Origin: Stutzerimonas stutzeri
GTDB lineage: Bacteria > Pseudomonadota > Gammaproteobacteria > Pseudomonadales > Pseudomonadaceae
Assembly (NCBI RefSeq): GCF_024448695.1
Contig: NZ_JAMOHY010000030.1
Span: 1-36,572, forward strand
Reading direction: 5' to 3'
Length of the DNA stretch: 36,572 nt
Below are positions 22,126-30,734 of the stretch, in pieces. The position numbers were made by a program, and so were the translations under genes. How positions within the stretch are numbered: the stretch's first letter is position 1; each line of letters opens with the position of its first letter. The notes under the pieces were generated by a model that did not search any database, was not told the origin of the DNA, and was given only the letters and a program-made list of their open reading frames with translations.

Positions 22126-22136
22126 GGAAGCAGCGC

Positions 22137-23174
22137 ATGAGCGAAACCGAACTGACGACGCGCAAGAACCAGCATCTGGATATCGTTCTGGCGTCACAGC
22201 GCGCCAGGCCGGTTGTCGCCAGTGGTTTCGAATGCCTGCATTTCGAGCATTGCGCACTGCCGGAGCTGGATCTGGCGGCGGTGGATCTTTCCACCTCCCT
22301 GTTCGGCAAGCCGCTGGCAGCGCCGCTGCTGATCAGTTCGATGACCGGTGGCGCGCAGCGCGCCGAAGCGATCAATCATCACCTTGCCGAGGCCGCCGAG
22401 GAATTGGGCATCGCCCTGGCGGTGGGCTCGCAGCGGGTTGCGCTGGAGCGGGGCGGTGACGGCACGGGCTTGACGCGGGAATTGCGACGGCTGGCGCCGA
22501 GCGTGCCGCTGCTGGGCAATATCGGTGCGGCGCAGCTGGTGCAGGGTTATGGCGTGGATCAGGCGCGCCGGGCGCTGGAAATGATCGACGCTGATGCGCT
22601 GATCATTCATCTCAATCCGCTGCAGGAGGCGGTGCAGAATCGAGGTGATCGCAACTGGTGCGGCGTGCTGAGTGCCATCGAGCGCCTGGCTGCTGTATTG
22701 GAAGCGCCGCTGGTGGTCAAGGAAGTCGGTTCGGGACTGTCGGCGCGGGTTGCCCGACAACTCCTGGATGCCGGGGTTGCGGTACTTGATGTGGCCGGCG
22801 CCGGGGGCACCAATTGGGCGGCGGTCGAGAGCGAACGGGCCGTCAATGCCCATCAGCGCGGCGTGGCCGAAGCCTTCGCCAACTGGGGGATTCCCACCGC
22901 GCAGGCGATTGCCTCGGTGCGTCAGGCCTGCCCCGATGCGATCCTGATCGGCTCTGGCGGCATCGCCAATGGCATTGACGCGGCCAAGGCGATCCGTCTC
23001 GGCGCCAATCTGGTCGGCCAGGCCGCCGCCGTACTGGAGAGCGCGCTGATTTCCAGCGAGGCCGTGGTGGAGCACTTTCGGGTCCTGACCGAGCAGTTGC
23101 GGATCGTTTGCTTCTGCACCGGTTCGGCGAATCTGGCTGAGCTGGCGCAGACGCCCTTGCTGCGCACTCCCTGA
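22137..23174 (+). CDS. fni: Type 2 isopentenyl-diphosphate delta-isomerase
   Basis: FMN- and NADPH-dependent enzyme interconverting isopentenyl and dimethylallyl diphosphate. The 345 residues show RKNQH at 9-13, SSMTGG at 67-72, GSQRVAL, the catalytic-Gln segment HLNPLQE and the phosphate-binding [11 protein letters not shown], all typical of the type 2 (Fni/IDI-2) TIM barrel. The start ATG 22137 has GGGGGAAG 7 nt upstream. It stands alone, with no carotenoid or mevalonate genes beside it, divergent from an acyl-CoA dehydrogenase and converging with a chemoreceptor 7 bp away. Pseudomonads make both C5 units through the MEP pathway, so an isomerase is dispensable in principle and would only balance the pool. 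Confidence 0.93.
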   Translation: MSETELTTRKNQHLDIVLASQRARPVVASGFECLHFEHCALPELDLAAVDLSTSLFGKPLAAPLLISSMTGGAQRAEAINHHLAEAAEELGIALAVGSQRVALERGGDGTGLTRELRRLAPSVPLLGNIGAAQLVQGYGVDQARRALEMIDADALIIHLNPLQEAVQNRGDRNWCGVLSAIERLAAVLEAPLVVKEVGSGLSARVARQLLDAGVAVLDVAGAGGTNWAAVESERAVNAHQRGVAEAFANWGIPTAQAIASVRQACPDAILIGSGGIANGIDAAKAIRLGANLVGQAAAVLESALISSEAVVEHFRVLTEQLRIVCFCTGSANLAELAQTPLLRTP

Positions 23175-23181
23175 GTATTGA

Positions 23182-25248
23182 TCAGGCCGCCTGCACGCGG
23201 AACTGCCCCACCAGTTGCTTCAGGCGCAACATGCTCTGCCTGATTTCCCTCGCAGCACTGACTGTCTCGCTGGCTGCTCGGGTGCTTTCTTCGGCGATGA
23301 GCTCGATCTCCGAGATGCTGCGATCCATGTCGGTGGTCACGCAGGTCTGCTCTTCGGCTGCGGTGGCGATCTGTGCCGTCATCTGGTTGATGGTTTCGGC
23401 GGATGAAACGATGCGCAGCAGCGCGCTGCCGGACTCCCTGGTCAAGGCGACACTGGCATCGGCCTCCTGCTGGCTGCGCTCCATCGTCTCGACTGCCTGA
23501 TGCGCCTGGCCCTGTAGCAGGCTGATCATGGCGTTGATTTCCTCGGTGGATTGGCCAACCCGCGTGGCCAGGCTGCGCACTTCGTCGGCAACCACGGCGA
23601 AACCGCGTCCATGCTCGCCGGCCCGGGCAGCCTCGATGGCGGCATTGAGCGCCAGCAGGTTGGTTTGCTCGGCGACGCTGTTGATCACTTTCAGAATCAC
23701 GCTGATCTGGCTGCTGTCCGTCTGCAGGTCGCGTATGGTCTGGGCCGCCTGACCGATTTCGTGCACCAGCTGATCGATGCTGTTGGCGGTGTTCTGCACC
23801 ACGTCACGACCGCTGCGGGCCTGGATGTCGGTTTCCTGGGAGGCTTGCGCTGCCAGGCTGGTATTGCCGGCCACTTCCTGTACCGCTGCGGCAATTTCGG
23901 TCATGGCCGCTGCTACCTGGGCGATGGCATCACGCTGTCGGCTGACGCCCATTTCGGTCTGCGTGGCTGCGGCTGCTACCTGCTCGGTGCCGCTGCTGAC
24001 CGTGGCCGCTGCTTCGTTCACTGCCTCGATAATGTTGCCGAAGCGCTCCAGCATGGCGTTGTAGGCGCGACCAAGTTGAGCCAGCTCATCACGCCCTGCT
24101 TCGTCCAGACGAAGGCTGAGGTCGTTGTTGCGCTCTGCCTGCTGAATGGAAACCACCGACCGCTGCAGGCGTGTGCAAATCGCCCTTACCAGCAGGAACA
24201 GGGCCGCAGTGATCAGCAGGACGCCGGCACTCATCAGGATGGAAACCCAGAAGCCGCGCAGCGCTTCATCATTGGCCCGGGAAGCATCGGTCGCCGCACT
24301 GGCGCTGATGGCCTGACCGAAGGCGAGCAGGCTGTCGATGGCGGCCGTGGCGGCTTCCAGCCACTGCTGGTCGGTTATCGGGTAATCGCCCGTGGTGCCA
24401 GCGACATGGACCTGGTTGCGCAGGCGCTCGAAGTCGCGGATAAAGCTTTTTTCCAGCGTTTCCCAGGCATTTGAAATGGCCGGGTTCGCCTCGCTGGCCA
24501 GAAACGGCAGCCCCACTTCCCTGAGGTATGCCAGCTGGGCATCGACCACACTGCGGTTGCTCAGCAGGCTTTCCCGGGCCGCTGCATCCAGGGGTTGGCG
24601 ACGGGCGATGATCACGGCCAACTGCGCGCGCTCGCGACCGGCGTATTCCGATGCCAGCCAGATCGACTGCTTGAGTTCGGTGTTCTTGAACGCGGCGTTG
24701 GCAAGCGGCGTGTTGGGTAGAAAGGCGTCATTGCGCAAGCGCGCTCCGGCGGAAATCAACGCTGACATTGCTCCGACCCAGTGAGTAACCTCCACGGTGT
24801 TGCCCGTTTCACGTGCGTCGATCCGCTGGCGAAGATGTTCAACGCTGTCCCGGGTGCGCTGGACGTTGGCGACGCTCTGCCCGAGCCGCTGTACGGCCCA
24901 GCCGCTTTCCATCAGCTCGCTGGCGAGGCTGAGTGCCCGCGACAGGGCCTCATTCCCTTTCTGGCGTGCCTCGCGAATCTGCGCCCGTGACGCCTCGTTG
25001 CGCCCGGTCGCTGCGTCGTTGCCCAGCAGGCCTGCCGTGAACCCGCGTTCCTTGGCCTGTTCGGCGGCGGCTTCCAGCAGGCTGTCCGACATCAGGTTGG
25101 CAGTCCGGTAGGCCTGCGCCTGCTGTGCCTGCGGCCAGTAGACGAATGCCAGTTGCCAGAGGAGCACAGTCAACAGCAGTGTCGAAATGAAGAGGATCGG
25201 AATGATCAGCGAAACGCGCAGCGGGAGTTGCCGGATGATGTTTGCCAT
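23182..25248 (-). CDS. Methyl-accepting chemotaxis protein
   Basis: Transmembrane chemoreceptor of 688 residues: TM1 about 11-35, a large all-helical periplasmic domain to about 330, TM2 about 332-356, HAMP about 357-408, and a long signalling coiled coil to the end. The hairpin tip [37 protein letters not shown] is complete (quoted in part as the diagnostic core [20 protein letters not shown]). The periplasmic part starts with [17 protein letters not shown], which recalls NIT-type helical sensors of nitrate and nitrite, but that assignment is weak. The C-terminus VGQFRVQAA has no CheR-tethering pentapeptide. The ligand is unknown. It is downstream of the nitronate monooxygenase by 234 bp on the same strand. 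Confidence 0.93.
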   Translation of the reverse strand: MANIIRQLPLRVSLIIPILFISTLLLTVLLWQLAFVYWPQAQQAQAYRTANLMSDSLLEAAAEQAKERGFTAGLLGNDAATGRNEASRAQIREARQKGNEALSRALSLASELMESGWAVQRLGQSVANVQRTRDSVEHLRQRIDARETGNTVEVTHWVGAMSALISAGARLRNDAFLPNTPLANAAFKNTELKQSIWLASEYAGRERAQLAVIIARRQPLDAAARESLLSNRSVVDAQLAYLREVGLPFLASEANPAISNAWETLEKSFIRDFERLRNQVHVAGTTGDYPITDQQWLEAATAAIDSLLAFGQAISASAATDASRANDEALRGFWVSILMSAGVLLITAALFLLVRAICTRLQRSVVSIQQAERNNDLSLRLDEAGRDELAQLGRAYNAMLERFGNIIEAVNEAAATVSSGTEQVAAAATQTEMGVSRQRDAIAQVAAAMTEIAAAVQEVAGNTSLAAQASQETDIQARSGRDVVQNTANSIDQLVHEIGQAAQTIRDLQTDSSQISVILKVINSVAEQTNLLALNAAIEAARAGEHGRGFAVVADEVRSLATRVGQSTEEINAMISLLQGQAHQAVETMERSQQEADASVALTRESGSALLRIVSSAETINQMTAQIATAAEEQTCVTTDMDRSISEIELIAEESTRAASETVSAAREIRQSMLRLKQLVGQFRVQAA

Positions 25249-25349
25249 GCTCGATGTTCCACTGTCTTGTTGTGGTTATGGGTGTTCTCGAACGGCCTCC
25301 AAGTGTCGCAATGGACCAGCAGATCGAACCGGTCCACAGGCGAGAGCAG

Positions 25350-25381
25350 GCCTTCGGCCCCGCGGGTGGCGAGCCGAAGGC
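25350..25381 (-). repeat. Inverted repeat in the chemoreceptor leader
   Basis: GCCTTCGGC (25350-25358) and GCCGAAGGC (25373-25381) are perfect 9-bp arms around a 14-bp loop, about 100 nt upstream of the chemoreceptor start. No T-run follows on either strand, so it is not a clear terminator. Confidence 0.4.
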
Positions 25382-25410
25382 AAACATTGATCAGGTGATG
25401 GCCATCTGCC

Positions 25411-25424
25411 TTGACTGTGGTCAA
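25411..25424. promoter_or_regulatory. ANR/DNR-like dyad upstream of the chemoreceptor gene
   Basis: TTGAC-TGTG-GTCAA is a perfect 5-4-5 palindrome differing by one base per half from the FNR/ANR consensus TTGAT-N4-ATCAA. It is centred about 170 nt upstream of the chemoreceptor start. The transcription start is unknown, so this is a weak call. Confidence 0.25.
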
Positions 25425-25446
25425 GTCTGGCTGCTGTGGCCTGGCA

Positions 25447-25471
25447 GGCCTGTTCGTTGGCTGAACAGGCC
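25447..25471 (-). terminator. Stem-loop after the nitronate monooxygenase gene
   Basis: GGCCTGTTC (25447-25455) and GAACAGGCC (25463-25471) form a perfect 9-bp stem with a 7-nt loop, starting 12 bp beyond the stop of the minus-strand gene. There is no T-run after it on the minus strand, so it may act as a 3' stabiliser and not as an intrinsic terminator. Confidence 0.4.
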
Positions 25472-25482
25472 GTGTGCAGCTG

Positions 25483-26526
25483 TCAGCGGGTCCAGCCGCT
25501 CGCCAGCTCACGGGTCAGCTGCGCCGCCGGAATTTCGCGACAGCCGCTGGCGTTCTGCCCAGCCCACAATGGCGTGCAGTGATCCAGCTCGAGGCTTTCT
25601 GTCTTTTGCCGCAGTGCACTGATGGCATTGCCGGCCAGCGGGAAGTCCGGTATGCCTTCGGGCAACGGGCCGAGTTCACGCATGAGGCGGTTGAGGATGC
25701 CGCGTGCCGGGCGTCCGGTGAACAGCGTAGTCAGCGCCGTGTGCCGCGCGCGCGGGCTTTTCAGCGCGGCACGGTGCAGGGCATTGGTGCGGCTTTCCGG
25801 ACACAGCAGGTAGGCGGTGCCGAGCTGCGCGCCAGCGGCGCCCAGGGCCTGGGCTGCAGCGACACCCTTGGCATCGGCGATACCCCCGGCGGCTATTACC
25901 GGAACATCCAGCGCTTCGACCAGCTGCGGCAGCAGGGCGAAGGTGCCGAGCTGGGTGGTCAGGTCTTCGTTGAGAAAGATCCCGCGATGGCCGCCGGCTT
26001 CCAGTCCCTGGGCGATCACCAGGTCGACACCGTGCTGCTGCAGCCAGAGGCCTTCTTCGAGGGTGGTGGCGCTGGAGGCGATCTTCGCTCCGGTGGCGCG
26101 GGCGCGCTGCAGCAGTTCGGCTGATGGCAGGCCGAAGTGGAAGCTGACCACTGCCGGGTGATGGCGCTCCAGCACGTCCGCCATCGCGCTATCGAACGGC
26201 TGGCGGGTCGGGCCGCTGGGGATGTGAGCCGGGTCGATGCCGAATTCGGCGAACCAGGACGCCAGCAGTTCGTGCCAGGCCTCGATGCGCGACGGGTCGC
26301 TGGTTGGCGTCTGGTGGCAGAAGAAATTGACGTTGTAGGGACGCTCGGTCAGCGCCTCGATGGCGCTCAGTTCGGCTTCCAGCGTCTGGGAATCGAGCAT
26401 GCCCGCGGGAATCGAGCCCAGGCCGCCGGCTTCGCAGACCGCAGCAGCCAGCAGGTGATTCTGCGCACCTGCCATGGGCGCCTGGATGATGGGCAGCTCG
26501 GTGCCAAGAAGGTTACGCAGATCCAT
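25483..26526 (-). CDS. Nitronate monooxygenase (NMO/2-nitropropane dioxygenase family)
   Basis: FMN-dependent TIM-barrel enzyme oxidising alkyl nitronates such as propionate 3-nitronate to the carbonyl compound plus nitrite or nitrate. The 347 residues start MDLRNLLGTELPIIQAPMAG and include the flavin-phosphate segment PVIAAGGIADAKGVAAA and the GLEAGGHRG loop typical of class I NMOs. The start ATG 26526 has GGAG upstream. The next gene on this strand is a chemoreceptor, and a functional link is only a guess. Related family members are NADH:quinone reductases, but the GLEAGGHRG loop and length favour NMO. Confidence 0.88.
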   Translation of the reverse strand: MDLRNLLGTELPIIQAPMAGAQNHLLAAAVCEAGGLGSIPAGMLDSQTLEAELSAIEALTERPYNVNFFCHQTPTSDPSRIEAWHELLASWFAEFGIDPAHIPSGPTRQPFDSAMADVLERHHPAVVSFHFGLPSAELLQRARATGAKIASSATTLEEGLWLQQHGVDLVIAQGLEAGGHRGIFLNEDLTTQLGTFALLPQLVEALDVPVIAAGGIADAKGVAAAQALGAAGAQLGTAYLLCPESRTNALHRAALKSPRARHTALTTLFTGRPARGILNRLMRELGPLPEGIPDFPLAGNAISALRQKTESLELDHCTPLWAGQNASGCREIPAAQLTRELASGWTR

Positions 26527-26662
26527 GGGTCAGCTCCGTTCAGTCGTCTTGTAGAGTGGTTACTGTAGTTCGTGACCGGCATGGGAGAAACGACGTTGGT
26601 CATCATCGTTCTGCACAGTTCTGGACAGCACGGTAAACTGCGCGGCTCTTGAGGAGCGCCCG

Positions 26663-27505
26663 ATGAATTACCGCCACGCCTTCCATGCCGGCAACCATGC
26701 CGATGTGTTCAAACACCTGGTCTTGAGCAGGATATTTGCCCTGCTGTCACGCAAGGAGGCGCCGTTTGCCTACCTCGACAGCCATGCCGGCGTTGGTCTT
26801 TACGACCTGGCAGGCGATCAGGCGAGCCGTACCGGCGAGTGGTTGCAGGGCATCGAGCGTATCTGGCGGGCCGAAGACAGGCCAGCGCTGCTCGATGATT
26901 ACCTTGGCGTGGTGCGTGCACTTAATCCCGATGGCGCATTGCGTTACTACCCCGGCTCGCCGGAGCTGGCGCGACAACTGACGCGTGAACAGGATCACCT
27001 GCAGCTCAATGAAAAGCATCCCGAGGATGGCCGCCTGCTGAAGGACAACATGGCCGACGAGCGTGTCGCCGTGCATCTGGGTGAAGGCTGGCACGTGCCG
27101 CGCGCGTTGATGCCGACACGGGAAAAGCGCGTGGTGCTGCTGATCGATCCGCCCTTCGAGCAGGCCGACGAGCTCAGCCGCTGCGTGACGGCACTCAAGG
27201 AAGCGCTGGGCCGCATGCGCCAGACCATCGGCGTGATCTGGTACCCGATCAAGGACGAACGCCAGCTCCGGCGCTTTTATCAGGACCTGTCACGCAGCGG
27301 CGCGCCAAAGCTGCTGCGCGCCGAACTGTTCGTCCATCCCACCGACGAAGCCCTGCGTCTTAACGGTTCCGGGCTGGCCATCAGCAACCCGCCATGGGGG
27401 CTGGAAGAGGAGTTGCGCGAGCTGCTGCCCTGGCTGGCCGAGCAGCTGGCGCAGAGCGAAGGCGGATGGCGGCTGGACTGGTTGATTGAGGAGAAGCAGG
27501 CGTAA
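26663..27505 (+). CDS. rlmJ: 23S rRNA (adenine2030-N6)-methyltransferase RlmJ
   Basis: SAM-dependent methyltransferase making m6A2030 in 23S rRNA. The 280-residue length equals that of E. coli RlmJ. The N-terminus MNYRHAFHAGNHADVFKH is highly characteristic, and the catalytic motif is DPPFE at 162-166, with Phe where E. coli has Tyr (DPPY), a tolerated variant of the N6-adenine class. Other family segments are YLDSHAGVGLYDL (SAM site) and LAISNPPWGLEEEL. GAGGAG precedes the ATG. It is a single gene between NMO (divergent, 136 bp) and srkA (convergent, 205 bp). Homologues were once named ComJ or YhiR and linked to use of DNA as nutrient. Confidence 0.95.
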   Translation: MNYRHAFHAGNHADVFKHLVLSRIFALLSRKEAPFAYLDSHAGVGLYDLAGDQASRTGEWLQGIERIWRAEDRPALLDDYLGVVRALNPDGALRYYPGSPELARQLTREQDHLQLNEKHPEDGRLLKDNMADERVAVHLGEGWHVPRALMPTREKRVVLLIDPPFEQADELSRCVTALKEALGRMRQTIGVIWYPIKDERQLRRFYQDLSRSGAPKLLRAELFVHPTDEALRLNGSGLAISNPPWGLEEELRELLPWLAEQLAQSEGGWRLDWLIEEKQA

Positions 27506-27533
27506 GCCTGAAGCCGCTGCTTCGCGAAAGTAG

Positions 27534-27685
27534 AGTGGGCTTCGCGCACAACAAAGCCGGCACGTGGTGTTCCCACTGTAGCCGCAACGCCTTTTGGCCC
27601 CGGTCATACAAGGGTGGATCCCGCTTCATCGTTCCACCGCAAGGCACCCGGAAGGCAAAGGTGGATGTAAAAAGCGACATCCACC
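27534..27685. repeat. Cluster of REP-like hairpins between rlmJ and srkA
   Basis: Three nested or tandem inverted repeats fill this convergent gap. AGTGGG/CCCACT is at 27534-27539 and 27572-27577. GGTGGA/TCCACC is at 27613-27618 and 27633-27638. GGTGGATGT (27660-27668) pairs with ACATCCACC (27677-27685), followed by CTACG. The GGTGGAT...ATCCACCCTACG form recurs between bioB and bioF, so this is a dispersed family. It may serve as 3'-end structure for the two facing transcripts. Confidence 0.7.
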
Positions 27686-27710
27686 CTACGCAAGCCGACT
27701 TGTTCGGGAT

Positions 27711-28685
27711 CTAGAACAACTTCAACGGCTCTTCCTGCAGCGCTGACATCTGTTCCCGCAGGATCAACACCTGATCGCCCCAGTAGCGTTCGCTGCCGAA
27801 CCAGGGAAAGCTCATCGGGAAGGCCGGGTCGTCCCAGCGGCGGGCCAGCCAGGCGCTGTAGTGCAGCAGGCGCAGGGCTCGCAGGGCTTCGATCAGCGGC
27901 AGTTCGCGCGGGGTGAAATCGTGGAATTCGTTATAGCCATCGACCAGTTCCGACAGCTGCCCGAGGCGCTCGTGGCGCTCACCGGCGAGCATCATCCAGA
28001 TGTCCTGCACCGAAGGTCCCATGCGGCAGTCATCCAGATCGACCAGATAAAAGGCATCGTCGCGGGCAAGAATGTTGCCAGGGTGACAGTCGCCATGCAG
28101 GCGAATCGGCTGGAACTCCGTCTGCGCAAACACGTCTTCGACCCGCTTGAGCAAGTCGCGCGCCACCGACTCGTAAGCCGGTAGCAGGCTTTTCGGAACG
28201 TAGTTGCCCTCGAGCAGAGTATTCAGCGAGGCATGGCCGAAATTTTCCACGTTCAGGGATTCGCGATGCTCGAACGGACGGCTGGCACTGACCGCATGCA
28301 TGCGTCCGAGCAACTGGCCCAGGCGATAGAGTTGATCGAGATTGCCCGGCTCTGGCGCCCGACCGCCACGACGCGGAAACAGTGCAAAGCGAAAGCCGGC
28401 GTGCTCGAACAGTGTCTGACCGTCACGCGACAAGGGCGCTACCAGTGGGATTTCCCGGTCCGCCAACTCCTGGCTGAACTGGTGCTCTTCCAGAATGGCC
28501 TCGTTGCTCCAGCGTCCGGGGCGGTAAAACTTGGCGATCAGCGGGGTCCCGTCCTCGATGCCGACCTGATAAACCCGGTTTTCGTAACTGTTCAACGCCA
28601 GCACGCGCGCATCGCTGATATAGCCGGCACTTTCCACGGCATCGAGCACAAGGTCCGGCGTGAGTGTGTCGAAAGGATGGCTCAT
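27711..28685 (-). CDS. srkA: Stress response kinase SrkA (YihE)
   Basis: Ser/Thr protein kinase of the choline-kinase-like fold, 324 residues. In E. coli it counters MazF-linked cell death under stress and is controlled by Cpx. Catalytic features are visible: the Lys-containing strand TPLIAKFYRPGRW, the loop HGDCHPGNIL with Asp199 and Asn204, and the metal-binding LVDLDDCRMG with Asp216. The N-terminal PFDTLTPDLVLDAVES is typical of the family. The start ATG 28685 has GGAG upstream. It lies 83 bp after comF on the same strand. In many relatives it sits by dsbA; no dsbA is present here. Confidence 0.93.
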   Translation of the reverse strand: MSHPFDTLTPDLVLDAVESAGYISDARVLALNSYENRVYQVGIEDGTPLIAKFYRPGRWSNEAILEEHQFSQELADREIPLVAPLSRDGQTLFEHAGFRFALFPRRGGRAPEPGNLDQLYRLGQLLGRMHAVSASRPFEHRESLNVENFGHASLNTLLEGNYVPKSLLPAYESVARDLLKRVEDVFAQTEFQPIRLHGDCHPGNILARDDAFYLVDLDDCRMGPSVQDIWMMLAGERHERLGQLSELVDGYNEFHDFTPRELPLIEALRALRLLHYSAWLARRWDDPAFPMSFPWFGSERYWGDQVLILREQMSALQEEPLKLF

Positions 28686-28768
28686 GGGCGGCTCCGCGAA
28701 TGGGCCGATCAGTGTATTGCACCGGGGGTTTTAAACAACCGGCGCAGTCCTGATGAGCCGCGGCAGGC

Positions 28769-29476
28769 CTAATCTCCCGGCTTCGGTGTGCGCGCCAGGC
28801 AGTAGATATCCACCCGCGTCGCGCCGGCCCGTTTCAGCAGGCGAGCCAGCGCTTCGGCCGTGGCGCCGGTGGTGAGAACGTCATCAATGATCGCCCAATG
28901 TTGGCCGCGTAGCGGTTGCGGATCAGGGAGGGCGAAGGCGCGGCGCAGGTTGCGGTGTCGCGCAGCGGCGTCCAGCTGCTGCTGGGAGGGCGTGTCATGG
29001 ATACGTTGCAGCAGGTCGTTGCGTACAGGGATCTCCAGAACAGGGCTCAACCAGTCGGCCAGCATGGTCGCCTGGTTGAAACCGCGCTGGCGCAGCCGCT
29101 TGTGCGCCAGAGGCACCGGCAGCAGGGCGCTCGGGCGGGGGAGGCCTTCATCGAAGGCGTGCAGCAGGTGCCGCGCCAGCTGCTCGGCAAGCAGTCGTCC
29201 GAACGGCCAGCGCGACTGGTGCTTGAAACGGGTAATCAGGCTGTCTACGGGAAAGTCGAAGCGCCAGGGTGTGGCCACATGATCGAACGCAGGTGGACGT
29301 TTCAGGCATTGGCCGCAGGTCATGCCGGCTGCGGGCAGTGGCAGTGCACAGATGGAGCATTGTCCACCGAGCCACGGCAGATCAGCCTCGCAGGCGGAGC
29401 AAAGCGAGTGATCGCCTTCGCAGCGTTCATCGCAGAGCGGGCAGAAGTGTTCGATTTTTAACCAGTTGTAAACCAT
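28769..29476 (-). CDS. ComF family phosphoribosyltransferase-like protein
   Basis: Protein of 235 residues. Two or more CxxC pairs (Cys12/15, 26/29, 40/43, 54/57) form the N-terminal zinc-finger-like region, followed by a type-I phosphoribosyltransferase fold with [10 protein letters not shown] and the PRPP loop [11 protein letters not shown] near 192-202. ComF (GntX/YhgH in E. coli) supports DNA uptake and nutrient use of DNA; its reaction is not settled. The start ATG 29476 has AAAGGAA 7 nt upstream, so the longer reading from 29584 is rejected. It is divergent from bioB. The BirA operator covers its ribosome site and abuts its start codon, so biotin status may also affect it (inference). 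Confidence 0.9.
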   Translation of the reverse strand: MVYNWLKIEHFCPLCDERCEGDHSLCSACEADLPWLGGQCSICALPLPAAGMTCGQCLKRPPAFDHVATPWRFDFPVDSLITRFKHQSRWPFGRLLAEQLARHLLHAFDEGLPRPSALLPVPLAHKRLRQRGFNQATMLADWLSPVLEIPVRNDLLQRIHDTPSQQQLDAAARHRNLRRAFALPDPQPLRGQHWAIIDDVLTTGATAEALARLLKRAGATRVDIYCLARTPKPGD

Positions 29477-29497
29477 GATTCCTTTCCTGGTTGACAG
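29466..29497 (+). promoter_or_regulatory. BirA operator and bioB promoter
   Basis: TTGTAAACC (29466-29474), 14 bp, then GGTTGACAG (29489-29497). This is the BirA consensus TTGTAAACC-N14-16-GGTTTACAA with a perfect left half and 7 of 9 in the right. The right half contains TTGACA (29491-29496), a perfect -35 for bioB; a weak -10 (TAACCA) lies about 16 bp further. BirA with biotinyl-AMP would block RNA polymerase here. The left half reaches the base next to the comF start codon on the other strand. Confidence 0.85.
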
Positions 29498-29558
29498 TGT
29501 CTTCGGCTTGGCTAACCATTTCGCTTCCGTGCCAAACCCTATGTACAAGGAATGCCCC

Positions 29559-30614
29559 ATGAGCGCCACTGCCGCTTGCGCCACGCGTCACGACTGGAGC
29601 CTCGCCGAGGTCAGGGCGCTCTTCGAGCAGCCCTTCAACGATCTGCTGTTCCAGGCGCAAGGCGTGCATCGCCAGCACTTCGATGCCAACCGCGTGCAGG
29701 TCTCCACCCTGCTGTCGATCAAGACCGGCGCCTGCCCGGAAGACTGCAAATATTGCCCGCAGTCCGGCCACTACAACACCGGTCTGGATAAAGAAAAGCT
29801 GATGGAAGTGCAGAAAGTGCTGGAGGCGGCGGCGGAAGCCAAGGCCATCGGCTCAACGCGCTTCTGCATGGGCGCCGCCTGGAAACATCCGTCCGCCAAG
29901 GACATGCCCTATGTGTTGAAGATGGTCGAAGGGGTGAAGGCGCTGGGTCTGGAAACCTGCATGACCCTCGGCAAGCTTGACCAGGAGCAGACGCGCGCGC
30001 TGGCCGCTGCAGGGCTCGACTACTACAACCACAACCTGGATACCTCGCCGGAGTTCTACGGCAACATCATCACCACACGCACCTATGGCGACCGTCTGGA
30101 GACGCTGAGCTACGTGCGCGACGCGGGGATGAAGATCTGTTCCGGCGGTATCCTCGGCATGGGCGAGTCGCTGGATGACCGTGCCGGCCTGCTGATCCAG
30201 CTGGCCAACCTGCCTGAGCATCCGGAGTCGGTGCCGATCAATATGCTGGTCAAGGTCAAGGGCACGCCGCTGGCCGAGGAACAAGACGTCGATCCGTTCG
30301 ACTTCATCCGCATGCTCGCCGTGGCGCGGATCATGATGCCTAAATCCCATGTGCGCCTGTCCGCTGGTCGTGAGCAGATGAACGAGCAGATGCAGGCCCT
30401 GGCCTTCCTCGCGGGCGCCAACTCGATCTTCTATGGCGAGAAGCTGCTGACCACCACCAACCCCCAGGCCGACAAGGACATGCAGCTGTTCAAGCGCCTT
30501 GGCATCCAGCCCGAGGAGCGCCACGAACACGCCGACGAGGTTCATCAGGCCGCCATCGAGCAGGCGCTGATCGAGCAGCGCGATTCCAAGCTGTTCTACA
30601 ACGCAGCGGTCTGA
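29559..30614 (+). CDS. bioB: Biotin synthase
   Basis: Radical-SAM enzyme inserting sulfur into dethiobiotin, the last step of biotin synthesis. The 352 residues carry the cluster motif CPEDCKYC with Cys59, Cys63 and Cys66, followed by the family blocks [24 protein letters not shown] and the C-terminal [11 protein letters not shown]. The ATG at 29559 has AAGGAA 8 nt upstream and gives the usual length; the extension to 29475 would run through the BirA operator and is rejected. It is the first biotin gene, separated from bioF by 120 bp containing two hairpin repeats, so expression of bioFHCD could be lower or partly independent. Confidence 0.98.
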   Translation: MSATAACATRHDWSLAEVRALFEQPFNDLLFQAQGVHRQHFDANRVQVSTLLSIKTGACPEDCKYCPQSGHYNTGLDKEKLMEVQKVLEAAAEAKAIGSTRFCMGAAWKHPSAKDMPYVLKMVEGVKALGLETCMTLGKLDQEQTRALAAAGLDYYNHNLDTSPEFYGNIITTRTYGDRLETLSYVRDAGMKICSGGILGMGESLDDRAGLLIQLANLPEHPESVPINMLVKVKGTPLAEEQDVDPFDFIRMLAVARIMMPKSHVRLSAGREQMNEQMQALAFLAGANSIFYGEKLLTTTNPQADKDMQLFKRLGIQPEERHEHADEVHQAAIEQALIEQRDSKLFYNAAV

Positions 30615-30624
30615 TGGTCCGTTC

Positions 30625-30718
30625 GGTGGATGGATAAAGCGCCAGCTGCGCGCCCCGATCCACCCTACGCCAGCCCAACCTTTTCATAGGGTGGATAATC
30701 CGCTTGCGGTTATCCACC
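30625..30718. repeat. Two REP-like hairpins between bioB and bioF
   Basis: Hairpin 1: GGTGGAT (30625-30631) with ATCCACC (30658-30664), followed by CTACG. Hairpin 2: GGTGGATAA (30690-30698) with TTATCCACC (30710-30718), extended by CCGC/GCGG inside, giving a 13-bp stem with one bulged T. They match the family in the rlmJ-srkA gap. Inside an operon they would protect bioB mRNA or reduce read-through. Confidence 0.75.
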
Positions 30719-30734
30719 TGTTTGCGGTGTTCCC

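Noticed and set aside
29475..29558. Upstream ATG for biotin synthase
   Set aside because: It would translate the BirA operator and bioB promoter. The ATG at 29559 has AAGGAA and gives the family length.
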